From NCBI GenBank assembly GCA_905182995.1, contig CAJJDP010000020.1, forward strand, positions 623,453 through 687,452: a stretch of 64,000 nt of DNA. The letters are read 5' to 3'. Every line of letters starts with the position of its first letter. The first letter of the stretch is position 1. The notes under the pieces were generated by a model. The model had not been told where the DNA came from. It saw nothing but the letters and a program-made list of their open reading frames with translations, and did no database searches. The DNA is from Paramecium octaurelia (taxonomy: Eukaryota; Ciliophora; Oligohymenophorea; Peniculida; Parameciidae). Positions 1-11,071 of this stretch are shown piece after piece. The position numbers and the translations under genes are program-made.

Positions 1-935
1 AAAACTTATACTTTCTTTTTTTATTCTTGACAAATGCCAAATTCTTTTACACTCATTGGTATAGGTTGACTAAAATTTCGAGTGATCCATGGATGAACCA
101 AAGCCTATGCTGCAGTGTATCGAGAATCCTAATCATATTGCAGTAATCTTTATAGAAGATCTCTTGCCAATAATGATGCATGGAAAGGTTGTTCATATTT
201 TAGATCTGGAAAGCTATTAATGAATTCCTTTTTGGTTGAAATTCGAGGATAAAATGGATGTTTGCCTTGATTTAATAACATATATAAGACAACACCACAT
301 GACCACATATCAACTGCTTTATTGTACGCTTTATTTAAAATTTATTCAGGTGCCATAAATATAAATGTGCCGCATTATTACGAAACTGTTTGATAATATC
401 GAATTTCTGGCATATATTAGTAACTTAATCCAAAGTCAGCAATCTTAACACTAGAAAGATCTTCGCTATTTTTTATTAAGATATTATCTAATAATGTATA
501 ATATTCAAAAGGTTTACCTGGTTTAATATCTCGATGGATTATCTATTGAGAATGGAGATACTCTACGGCTGCAAATATAGATCTCATAATTGTGCTTATT
601 GTTTCTTCATCTAAACTTTATTTCATGTAATCACTAAGAGAACCACCTCCAGCATACTCCATGACCAAGTATTGATTGTTTCCTTGTTTAAAATACTACA
701 TTAATCATAACTATTGCTACTTTGTAAAATTTAATAATGTTTTTGTGTTTAAGATTCTCCATAATCGAGTTTTCTTATAATTAAGCACCTTGCATAGACT
801 ATGCATCTAATAAATTTTTACTTTTATTGCAACTTCTTCTCCTTTGTACAATCCTTTATATACTTAACCAAAGGCACCTTCTCCAATTTTTTCGATTATT
901 TTGAAATCCCTTTCCTTAATAAAATCGTGTTTCAT
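1..935 (-). CDS. Ser/Thr protein kinase, CAMK-like, partial (C-terminus beyond window edge)
   Basis: Protein kinase that should transfer ATP phosphate to Ser/Thr of unknown substrates. Starting at the ATG at 935, the frame reads the Gly-rich loop (GEGAFGQVY), the VAIK lysine, the hinge (YLVMEYAGGGSL), the catalytic loop (IIHRDIKPDN), the DFG motif (IADFGLS), an APE motif (MAPEQ), DMWSCGVVLY and a subdomain XI HPWI. All key catalytic residues are present. Three introns must be removed: 799-821 (23 nt), 696-720 (25 nt) and 488-517 (30 nt, splitting the KPDN codon). TAA/TAG read as Gln. The HPWI ending and overall pattern suggest the CAMK/CDPK group, but any calmodulin-like or regulatory tail would lie beyond position 1, so the subfamily is inferred. 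Confidence 0.9.
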
Positions 936-1243
936 ATTAATTATCAATTAAATATATACTATTTACAAAAATCTTAAATTTATCAAAGCACAATGTAAGT
1001 TAATAATCTTTTATATAATCTCGAAAATCTTAAGATATTCAAATAACTACCTTTTTCTATAGATATCATTCTCATATGTTTATTAGATAAAGAATTTACA
1101 TATTTTATAGTATAAATTTCTTAATCTATATAAATAAATTTAACTAAATTTACATCATGAGCATTGCGTAATCTAGTATAGAACCACCTTTACACACCCC
1201 ACTATTTTATAATATCGATATAAATGACAGATTTTAGGACTTA

Positions 1244-1699
1244 ATGCAGTTTGAACCCATTCACCTTGTTTCTCAACAAAATCAATTTTGCAAATTCCAA
1301 AAAGAGAGAAAAATCCCCCCAACCATCAACCTTGATAACAATTCATTAATGTTTTATCAAATTCAAGTCTAAACAACAAGAGTAAAAAAGGCTAGATAAT
1401 CAAGAAGTAGCAAATATCGAATAATGCCTGATTTTGATTGCAATTCTTGTCTCAAAATAATTTAACCCTCTTCTATGAATGTTAAAAACACCCAAAGAAT
1501 ATATTCAAAACCATAGAAATTACCAACTAAATGTGTATGCCACATCTCAAGGGGTAATGAAACTTAAACAAAAGAGCAGAAAAAAATTATCATTAGATTG
1601 CCTATAATAGAAAAAAGCAAAGAGCATAGTCCAACTAATATGTCTATAAACTGTTGGACTAGAAATACTTCTTCCAGTTTATTTTAAGGAAACTAATGA
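1244..1699 (+). CDS. hypothetical basic protein, 151 aa
   Basis: Single open frame from the only in-frame ATG (1244) to TGA (1699), 152 codons including stop, with several TAA/TAG codons read as Gln. The protein is rich in Lys, Arg, Gln, Asn and Ser and contains scattered cysteines but no recognised domain, signal peptide or membrane segment. It is divergent from the kinase gene upstream. The length and open frame make it plausible, but no family was recognised and it could be a species-specific or spurious gene. Confidence 0.5.
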
Positions 1700-2054
1700 C
1701 TAAACTCTATGTATATAGAATAATCAAATATAAATTTATCTTCAAAAGTTCCTAATAATCTAATAATAATCTTCTAAGTTGTTTTAAACCATCATTTATA
1801 ATGTTGCTAAATATTTATCAAAATCAATCTTGGAGAAAGGGGTTCTGATTAAATTCAATAGTCTTTGTCCAAAAGATAGAGATTACATTAGAGTTCCTAT
1901 AATTTAAATTTGAATGGATTATCATTATTCAAATTTAACTTCTTGAGAATTAACTATTCGAGGGTGTATTAATTTAGTAATTTCTTATAGTTCTCATTAA
2001 AATGTTGTTTTATTTTTGTTTAGAACATACAAAATATCATAAAATAATAATTAA
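1700..2054. other. intergenic, AT-rich
   Basis: No convincing reading frame or RNA gene on either strand. It is flanked by two + strand genes and probably contains the 3' end of the first and the promoter of the second. Confidence 0.4.
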
Positions 2055-2776
2055 ATGAATCGCATTCATCATTATTAAGGATTAGATAGTCGCTAAAAGT
2101 CTGGACAAGAAGCTACAGAGCCTGCGTCAACAAACAACAGATTTACAAGAAGTTTAGGGAAGAGTAGATCATCCTTTAATAACAGCGTTTCTCAATCTAT
2201 TACAAATTCGATATAAAAAGGAAAATCTTCTTACTTGAATCATCTAGAAGTGTACTATAATATGCACCTAATTGAAATTTTAGCAGGTTTGTTTTTAGTT
2301 AATTAAGGGTTTGTCTCCATTAGAAGAGAAGATAGAATTGCTGAAGAAGTTTGAAGAATTGTACTAATAGATGGTTGATCAATTAAAAGACCTGCTATTC
2401 TTAATAAAACAAGTGGACTTTGAAGCTTCCAACTTTGAAGAACTATATTAGACTGATGCTGAATATTTCAGTGAGACAGTATACAGAGACATAAAGGTAT
2501 CTTGATATAACCATTTAATAGCATCTAGAATAACAACACTATGATTTAATATACTCATCTAGTTTAAGATTTTTATCAAATGTTTTATAATGTCTCTAAT
2601 TTAATTTCGAAATTGATATTTATGAATTCGATATTCGGGATTGGGCATAGTAAGGATTAGATCACATCCTGAAATTCAGTGGATTGAGAAGGTCATTTCG
2701 TTAACCTATGAGTTTTTGTTAAAGATACTGCAAATGCATTTCAAATTTGTTTAAAAATAATAGACAAAGAAGATGA
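2055..2776 (+). CDS. hypothetical protein, about 220 aa, two introns
   Basis: Begins MNRIHHYQGLDSRQ at 2055 with a Ser-rich basic N-terminus, followed by a helical charged region (SPLEEKIELLKKFEELYQQM) and FEELYQTDAEYF. Introns 2250-2283 (34 nt) and 2497-2521 (25 nt) bring the exons into one frame; the spliced length is 221 codons. The last 50 codons are less sure: another frame reading HPEIQWIEKVISLTYEF would end at 2817 if a further intron exists. No family recognised; the charged middle part may be a short coiled coil. Confidence 0.55.
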
Positions 2777-2944
2777 ATAATTCAGCAATTAATAAGCAAT
2801 CAATTATTTGTTACTGAATATGATTAAATTTATGTAACCAACTATTCAGCATAATTCTATATATTTATTATAAACCTGCCACTTAAATTCTAAGATCATT
2901 AAGTAAATTTTAGTATATTTATTTAGTAATAAGATATATAAACA

Positions 2945-3727
2945 TCAATCATATAATATTTGATTTTATCTTGAGGCTTTGAGTTTCTCTGCAAATTCTT
3001 TAATTGTATTGTAAGAAACAAAATTCATTTAAGGTTGAAGTTAGGGTAACTTCCTCTCTTTTTATTTCCTTTTCTGGTGTATTGTCTTCCTTTCTGAACT
3101 CGCACTCAGAGAAGTATTTGTGTTACATTATTGTCTTTCACTATAAGCTTAGCTATTGATAAACTGCTGTTATGGGGACTTTCTTAAACTTATACTTCTG
3201 ACCTATTAAATAGGTGGACATTTGAATTCTTTATATACAACTTCAGGCATTATTTTAGGCTATATACAAATCCTCTCATATTGTTTTAGTTAGAATGAAA
3301 ACCCAAAGTTTGGGCAAATTATTGGTCTTTGCTTTCTAACGATATGATAAGCTTTTGAAAAGGGATACTTAAATTTCATCATTATATATGCTATAACAAT
3401 AGCAGGTGATCGACTTATTCCCATTGAACAATGAACTAATAATGAACCTTATTATAAAGCTGATTCAATAAATTCATTCGTTACATCAAAATATTAGAAT
3501 ATATCAATATCTGGTTTATCTTTTATATAAATGATTTTATGATTGATGTCTGTATATTTTACATCCATTGAATGAATAATTGACAATACACTCTTGATAT
3601 TGTTAACCTTTAAACTAACAATATCTAATGCCGCTGAATAATCACCAAGCCAAATTGAATGGTTATTGATCTTCATGATTTCAGATTAAGATCGATATGG
3701 CTCTAAAAGTCCGAATCTATCAAACAT
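2945..3727 (-). CDS. dual-specificity protein phosphatase, 260 aa
   Basis: Removes phosphate from Tyr and Ser/Thr of target proteins. The active-site loop is intact as VHCSMGISRSP, the classic HC(x5)RS signature, preceded by the DSP-type N-terminal strand SIWLGDYSAA and followed by AYIMMKFKYPFSKAYHIVRKQRP, with FSFQLKQYE close behind, as in MAPK-phosphatase-like DSPs. Single exon of 261 codons including stop. The start at 3727 is the upstream in-frame ATG; a second ATG at 3676 is possible. After the domain there is a Ser/Gln/Lys-rich tail of about 100 residues without recognised motif. The next gene on this strand, PLD, lies upstream at 4190-7281. Confidence 0.9.
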
Positions 3728-3936
3728 TAATTATTATTGAAATATAATTACAATAACATGATTTTATAAAACTTTCCTATTCTTAATGATAAATAACATA
3801 ATAATCAATCATGCAACTTCAATAATAATACTTCATAAAATGTGAATAAATAATTATGGAAAATTTTATTTATTATATTTTTTAAATAGGAACCTAATTC
3901 TTAATACAACTATAAAATGATTGTCGAATTCAATTA

Positions 3937-4137
3937 ATGATTTTCACAGTAATTGAAAGAAATGCATAGGTTGAGGACTGTAGAAGACAAATTACTTAAT
4001 TTTTTAAGATAGGAATATTGTATTAAAAATATCTAAACTCTTTGATTAGAGATGAGATAAATTTGATCATATAAATAAATGCAAAATTCATTTGCATTTA
4101 TTTATTCTAATTATTATAATTTATAAATTTCAGATGA
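3937..4137 (+). CDS. doubtful ORF, 66 aa
   Basis: ATG at 3937 to TGA at 4135-4137 with Gln codons TAA/TAG. No recognised motif, and its 3' half runs through a perfect inverted repeat, so it may simply be an open frame in the gap between the DSP and PLD genes. Listed because nothing else covers this gap. Confidence 0.2.
4071..4105. repeat. perfect 15-bp inverted repeat with 5-nt loop
   Basis: Left arm 4071-4085 and right arm 4091-4105 are exact reverse complements around the loop attca. It lies in the gap just downstream of the PLD stop. It could form a stable RNA hairpin in either transcript, for example as a 3'-end element. Function unknown. Confidence 0.8.
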
Positions 4138-4189
4138 ATGTTTAAGAAATGTAATAAATTTATATTTTAATGTATAATTATCACAAATA

Positions 4190-7100
4190 TCATGTAAAAC
4201 TTATTTCTGGTACATAATATTCTTTTTAAGAAACTTTGATATTCATATCTTCTTCGCATAAAAATTATAATGGGAAAATTACAGCATGACCTTTAATGTA
4301 TTACTTGAATTGATCATATTCATCTAGGTGTTTATTTGCTTTAAACTAAAAGTAATTAAAATTGAGTACCTCTTAATAATCCGAAACTTTCTTTATATCA
4401 TCATGAGGGTAACATGCAAAGACTTATTTATACATTCTTGTATTGATGTTTGCTTATGCTGTTGATTCTTTTTCAAATTAGAGATTCAATGGATCAATGA
4501 CTTTTTCATATGGCATATCAAAATGTTCCATGTAGAGTGAAGTGCGGAGAGTATGTGCAAATTTAGATGCTACATATGGTTAGCCATCCATGATAGTATC
4601 AACTGTTACTTAATCTTACACAATTATAGCAAGTTCGGAATCTCTATTTCCTTACAGACTTCGATCATTGATATTTGCAGATCCTATTAATGCTACTTGA
4701 TCATCAACAATCATTAATTTGGAGTGAATATAAATTATTTCAGTTACAGGTATTGAGTTAGGTTGAGGAGATAATTCATGTTATCTAAGTCCAAAGAATT
4801 AAATGTAATTTTCTGGCTTGATTCCTTCTTATTTTAATTGTTCTATTATAGATTTGCCTCCTCTGCTTATGGTTTGATATTCAAAATGCAATTGAACTTT
4901 AAGGACAGCACTATTCGATTGATCAATTTCGCCCTCAAATCCTGGTAATAGAGGAACAAATACGATAACTTTAAATCTCTATTATTTTTCATGTGCTTCT
5001 TTGATTTTAGAAATGAGAGCTTATGCAACTAAATTCTTAACAGGATAGCCAGCTGTATTACTAATAAAGAATTGGTTTTCAATATAAATGAAATGCTTAG
5101 CATCTTCAATAAGTGAGAGATAAGCATTTTAAATAGACTTCTCAGTTTATCTAATACCAGTTGACCATTTACAAGATGATCTTGTCAATTATGTTATACA
5201 ACTTTCTAAAAAGCTTAAGAAAAGGATTACATTAATTTTAATTCATGTCAATGTGAGGAATGAAAAATTCTAAATTAATTCTTGCTTAAATTCCCTCAGT
5301 ATTCCCTTAATTTTTGAGTTCAGATTTTTCTATTTTCATTTTACTTTTCTCCATTTTCATTTTACTTTTCTATTTATTCTAATTTTATTGTTGAGTTTAT
5401 AAAACGTAATAATTTTGATCTTCATCTTCATCATCATTATCATCTTCTTATTTTTGAATAAATTTCTTTTCATACTTCTAATAATTTTGGAAATCTTTAT
5501 GTTGCTATTGAATAAATTGTTGTGCATTGGATTGTTGCTAAGTTTCAATATGTTCCTATTATTAAATAGTGTGATTCATTTCTATTTAGACCTCTTGTGT
5601 TTTTATTTCATCTAACAGAATAGGTTGTTTCATCTGAATTAAAGATTCTTTTCTTCCTGTATATACAACATTTGAATAATCAACAAAACTAGAAGTATTG
5701 TTAGGTACAAATCCTTCCATTTTTAAATCGTTAGCATGTATTAATTACTATTTCTTCTTATTTTATTTTGTCATCATCACATGATTCCAATATTGAACGA
5801 AATGCCTAGATAAATCTATTACTGTGTCTCCTTTAATCTCTATTATAATAAAAGGATATATTACAAATTGCTATGTCATGCCAGGGCATTCTTGGTTCAT
5901 TTTCTTTAAGAAGAGTCGCCTCATAATTTCTCACATCAAAGAAATCTCGAACTCTAGAATTTGAAAAATCAATTTAAGGCCATAGTTATTCAAAAGGATG
6001 AACCTCAAACAACGGATGTTTTTAAGTATCCCATCTTCCAAAGCATAAATCCAAACCACCCATAAATCCAATTTTTTAATCTATTACTACCATTTTTTCA
6101 TGATGAGAAAAGATTTTGGGTATTTTCTAAGGTGGATGCTTTAAAACCCTTATATTTGGAGACATACTTTCTAATTACATCTTCGCATGTTTTGGGTCAT
6201 TATATAAAAATTATAGTAGAGCATTGTACAATAATACCAAAACTTAGACTCCCTTATCGGCAGCTAATTTTAATACATTATCAAGTCTTGTATACAGAAA
6301 CTCACTAGATTAAGCGTATTTTCTCACATCTACAGGTCTCTTTAGATACACCTCTGGACTCAGCCACCAATCAGTTATGTAGATTGTTTCTTTTGCTTTC
6401 AAGATGGCATCACAGACATCCTCAAAGTATTTATCTCCATCTATATACCATTTGCATTCAGAAGTTCTGATCGGAGAAAATGATCCAAATCTATGCAATT
6501 TTGTATATGGACTATCCTTAATTGATCTAAAGAGAGAATAGATGAAGTCAATGAAAATTGTCAAATTTCCAGCTCTTAAAATCAATTTCCTCTATGAAAA
6601 TTAGATGATAATTTTATTATCATCTCCTGTCTCCTTTTTGCCATATTAAAAACTGAAATCAGAATCAAAACTTAGACATTCTCTAATTTAACATTTATCC
6701 TTTTCAGGGCCTTTTAAATAGAGTAGGGATTGCTGAGTTATTATAAAATATCTCTTTTGCCATTTTGCAAGCTTTGTTTCTAATGATTCGCAACAGCTTG
6801 TAGTTGTTCTACTTCCTGATTTCTTTTCCATAAAACATTCTTTCATTTTGAATGGCAAATTAATACAAGAGATTTCTAAAAATGTTAATGCACATTATGG
6901 AATGATCTCATTGCAAGTGATCATCTGTAAGAATTTATGAAGTAGAACTAATGTTTTTTTTGGATCATCTGTTTCCAGACTTCCTGTTATCTTCTTTTTT
7001 TGGAAAATATAATAAAATATGTTATTTGCCATATCCTACTCTAATTGTATAAACTATCCAACTGTCCTTCTTATCTCCCAACCTTAACCATCATATATCA

Positions 7101-7281
7101 CTTTGAATACAAATACTCTTTCATTCATATGATTTGCATATTTTGTTTCGAATTGTTAATCAAAAACCTTATTATTTAAAGATCCTATTAATTCCTTCAC
7201 AGTAGTATGAGAAATAGCTTTAATTTCTATTTTATTAAATTAGATATCCCGAAATCTCTGTTGAGGTTAAGATTCTGTCAT
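4190..7281 (-). CDS. phospholipase D with PX and PH domains, 1013 aa
   Basis: Hydrolyses phosphatidylcholine to phosphatidic acid and choline at membranes. The order matches eukaryotic PLD1/2 and zeta-type enzymes: an N-terminal PX-like region, a PH-like region ([19 protein letters not shown]), then the catalytic lobes. HKD motif 1 is HHEKMVVID around residue 390, followed by [11 protein letters not shown] and [11 protein letters not shown] motif 2 is HSKLMIVDD around residue 840, followed by [11 protein letters not shown]. Both H-x-K-x4-D triads are intact. Between them lies a long Gln/Lys-rich low-complexity linker around 5300-5560. Two introns, 5840-5864 and 5206-5230 (25 nt each), give a spliced frame of 1014 codons. 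PX and PH should direct it to phosphoinositides. Confidence 0.93.
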
Positions 7282-7525
7282 CTTGATAATTTTTGATAAA
7301 TATTAATTAAATTTAGTGTACAAAATTTAAACCTCTCACTCTAGATATTTCTGTTCATTAAAACCATTCCAATATTTGAAACAACTTTTTATTTTTCTAT
7401 CTTTCAAATGATATGAGAATCGTTTCTTCCTTTCTAATTCAATGATTTAATCATAGGATTATTAAATTTAATTCCAACATCAAATACGTTAAGAAATCTA
7501 TATAATTACTCAGATATGTAAAAAT
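7282..7525. other. intergenic
   Basis: AT-rich spacer between two - strand genes; presumably the PLD promoter and the 3' end of the coiled-coil gene. No further signal seen. Confidence 0.4.
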
Positions 7526-8575
7526 TCATAAGTATGTTAACGGTTTATGAACAATAGACTCTGTAGCAGAGCAAATTTAGTTAATTAATCTACTTTATAG
7601 TTTATCATTTTAAAATAAAAACTATTAAAAAGAAGAAATTTAAGTCTGATTGAATGATGCTTCAAAAAAGGTTAATGTAGAAATGATTATTTTATGTATT
7701 TTAATAAATCTTATTTCAATAGTAAAACGATTAATCATTTAATGTTTTGGCTCTTTCTTATTAAGAATGACATCTTTAATTTTTTATTTTTAGATTAACT
7801 TAATTTGTCTTACATTATTTAGTTGTGGCCTTTTTCTTTTTCTAAGTTACGATTCCAGATCTTAAGGTTTTAGACAACGAGGAATTTAAAAACTATTAGG
7901 CAAGTTAGGTAAAGGACTTATTTCTTAGAACTTATAAAAAAAATGTTACTATTTATCTTCAAAATATTAAAGCTTCATATTTTTCTTTTTATATCCCTAA
8001 CCTTAAACTTATCTAGACTTTTGAGATGATAGCAAACTCAGCATTTTGTCCTGTCTATCTTATGTTGTTTCTGTTGGTAATCGTTCTTAACTTGTGCATG
8101 CATTTTTATAATTTTTCTATAAACTTAATTCTCTTTCAAGAGTCTTAAGAATTCATTAAATTTGTTTTTTACCAACACTTTTACTTTCTATCGTTTTAAG
8201 TCCTATTGTAAAGATATTATCTCATCCTGTAAAGAATCTCCCCAAACCTTTATTTCTTGTTAAATCTATTATATTGCTACAAGAATACTCTTATATGATT
8301 TCTAATTTCTGATTCAGCTTCTACTAATTTTTATTCTAACAAAATATGCTGATGTTATAATTATTTATAACCTATCAAAAATGATTCAACAATTTAACAA
8401 ATTATTCTAAATGATGCTGCAATATCATCTACACAATGTTAATTAGGAAAATCGCCATCATCTGGCATAGACATATACTCTTTATAATATAATGTAACCT
8501 TTAATTTAATGAATGAGATCATACTTTTTTGAATAAGTCTTTTATGATTTTTTCTTCATTTTCATTTAACTGCAT
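7526..8575 (-). CDS. hypothetical coiled-coil protein, 323 aa
   Basis: Starts MQLNENEEKIIKDLFKK at 8575. Three introns (26 nt at 8499-8524, then 23 and 29 nt) join exons into 324 codons, an exact multiple of three. The middle is strongly helical and charged (LLEQKLVEAESEIRN and LQDEIISLQQDLKRQKVKVL), typical of a coiled coil. It is followed by a basic, Gln-rich tail. No catalytic motif or membrane segment was seen. It resembles cytoskeletal or basal-body coiled-coil proteins only in composition; no specific family is claimed. Confidence 0.65.
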
Positions 8576-8879
8576 AAAAATTAAATTTTTATTCTAAATA
8601 TTAATTTTATGCTTGAGAGATCATTATTATATAGATCTAAGTAAATTTAGAATACAAATAAATGAATATTAATATATAGTAATATTTCAATAAATGTGAG
8701 TATTACTTGATTTATAATAATTATTCATATTTATAAATATATTAAAATACTTAAACTAACAATCTAACTTAAAGATGTTTAAATTACGAATCTATTCAAG
8801 AGATTTCAAACTTAATTCCAAATTGAATAATTATAAATAATTTTTTGAACACTTACCATTAATTAGATATTGAAAAATA
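8576..8879. other. intergenic, AT-rich
   Basis: Upstream region of the coiled-coil gene. No credible reading frame recognised. Confidence 0.4.
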
Positions 8880-9540
8880 ATACAATTCTGCATAAATACT
8901 TAAATCCATACTCAAGAGATAGAAGAGGACTATTTTAACAATAATAAATAAGATATACAAAATGGAACTATGCCACATAGAAATCGATTTCTAAATTATT
9001 TGGGAACCATTTCAAAACAAGTATTTATTGTAATTAAATTATAATATGTATATTGATTGCAAAAATTCTCTTAAAGATATAAGGATAGTTTATTACGCTC
9101 TAGTTTTCCCATATTTATGGTTAATAGATGGAAAGGGACAAATCAGTAATTAATTGAAGATAACAAAATGATTTATTTATCTATGAAGATCCTCAGCTGA
9201 GAATATTGAAAAGAGAGGAGATTGCAATATCATATAAGACATAGCCAAACAAATTTTCTAATAATCGCTAGATTAAGAGCTAATTTTCAAAAGAATTGAG
9301 ATTAGGATGAAATTATTGAATATATGATTGATGAATGTCTTTTCTTGAAAAACCAAACCTCATTCGATTAGATCGACTTTTTGAATATTATGAAAAGATT
9401 TAAATTTTGTTAAAATAGAAAAATAATTTAATTTAAACAAATACACAATGTATATTCTTTAAGGAGTACACAAGCTTAGATTGTAATATAAATGAATCTT
9501 TTTATCAAAATATTAATATAATATTGATGACGTGATTTAA
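8880..9540 (+). pseudogene. probable relic of a protein-coding gene
   Basis: Three consecutive stretches have protein-like composition but lie in different frames: one containing CKNSLKDIRIVYYALVFPYL (up to about 9170), one with LFIYEDPQLRILKREEIAIS (about 9175-9310), and one with MIDECLFLKNQTSFDQIDF (about 9320-9530). No GT occurs between about 9185 and 9310, so the second break cannot be explained by a normal intron. This points to decay or to sequencing errors. The ancestral family is not recognised. Confidence 0.35.
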
Positions 9541-9708
9541 ATATTACTGAAAACCATTTTCAGGAACTCTTAATCTAAATTGATACTTATAATAATTAAT
9601 ATAAATTAAATATATAGATAGATGTAAGGAAATAAAAACAAAAACGCAACACTGATATCTATATACTGCCCGAAACAAAAAATAAGAGTAAACTCAACTT
9701 CACAAATA

Positions 9709-10161
9709 ATGGCTAATTAAATGCTCATTAATAACCCAAGTGGAAAAAGAGTGCAAACTGAACAAAGCAGAAGAATAAAAACAATTCGAAGTCAGAAGTT
9801 TAAGTTATAGTACAAATCTGAGAACAGAGAACCTATTAAATTCAGTAATTACTTTAAATTGTCGTCATCTGATTCAAGAAAATAATCGAATTATAATTCT
9901 CATGTTAATACATCAACTTCGGATAATGAGGACAAAGCCTTGATGATTCAAAAAATCATATTTTCTGTAAAGTCTCCACTTTAAAGTCTAAGGTATCAAG
10001 GCTCAATTCTTGATAAAAGACATTAAAATATAGATTTAAACAGAAGGAAAACTCTCAGAAATTCATTATTGACGAACTCTTACAAAAATCAAAATTTTTT
10101 AATGACTGGCAACGACTGTGGATGGTCGAGAAAATCTTCAGAAAGTCTTATCTTTGTATGA
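9709..10161 (+). CDS. hypothetical basic, Ser/Asn-rich protein, 150 aa
   Basis: ATG 9709 to TGA 10159-10161 in one exon of 151 codons. The sequence is rich in Arg, Lys, Ser and Asn (SGKRVQTEQSRRIKTIRSQK near the N-terminus) and contains several RxxS-like sites that could be phosphorylated. No domain recognised. Uninterrupted frame and coding-like composition support it. Confidence 0.55.
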
Positions 10162-11071
10162 TAAGACAAATATAAAATTATTTGTATATAGTGATAGATG
10201 TTTTATTCATTTACATTAAAATAAATATTATCTACATTCTTTAGTCTTAATTAAATGAAATTTTATAACTATAGTAAAAATGAATATCCTATTATATAAG
10301 AAATATCTTAAATATTATGATAAAATAGATAATTTTATACAAAAATAATATAAATAGGAAATCAATTAATATTAAAAAATATTATTGATAAAATATTTTT
10401 ATTCAAAGTATTCTGGGGTATATTTATATATAAGTTAATTAATAAAAGAGCCACAAATATTAAATAAAAGCTTAAAATTGTTTTATGGATCTAAAAATAG
10501 TCAATCTCTCTTTCTAAATAATTTATATCCCAGAAACAAAGGAATCTCATTCATATTTGTTATTATGTTTAACTATCAATATAAAAATATAGATGATGCA
10601 AATTATAATAATATGTAAATTCCTTAATAAAATTTAATTTGCACAATTGTATTATTATACCTTAATAAATCGACTTAATTAATAAATGCCATTCGATATA
10701 TTGAATGATATCCATGTAAAACACAATTATTTTAAAAAAAAATTATTGGAAAGATGGATTTCTTCAAATTGAATGTTACCAATAGATTATTTGGTGTTTC
10801 ATATTATCAAATTATCATCTAATTATGTATAAAATTATAATAAGTATCACTTTCTAATTTAATTTGAAAATCTCTTAATCTAGAAATATTCAGAAATAGG
10901 ATAAGCACGCAAAATGAGCAAATTAAAAAAAAAAACATTCATTTCAGTTAATTCCAAAAATATAGAAAATTTATTATGTTTGAAATTGATACCGATAAAA
11001 GAACATTATCAAAACAATTTATAATATTTTTAAAACATGCACATTATGAAAAATATGAATTAAATATTTTA
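10162..11071. other. long intergenic region, AT-rich
   Basis: About 900 bp of very AT-rich sequence without a convincing frame, upstream of the large DUF4215 gene. Unusually long for this compact genome; probably promoter and 5' flank, or a deleted gene. Confidence 0.4.

Noticed and set aside
5357-5615. Opposed hydrophobic and Lys/Met-rich frames
   Set aside because: Both lie in the low-complexity linker of the PLD gene and are composition shadows.
10162-11071. Possible mobile element in the long gene-free region
   Set aside because: No transposase-like frame, terminal repeat or target duplication could be seen.
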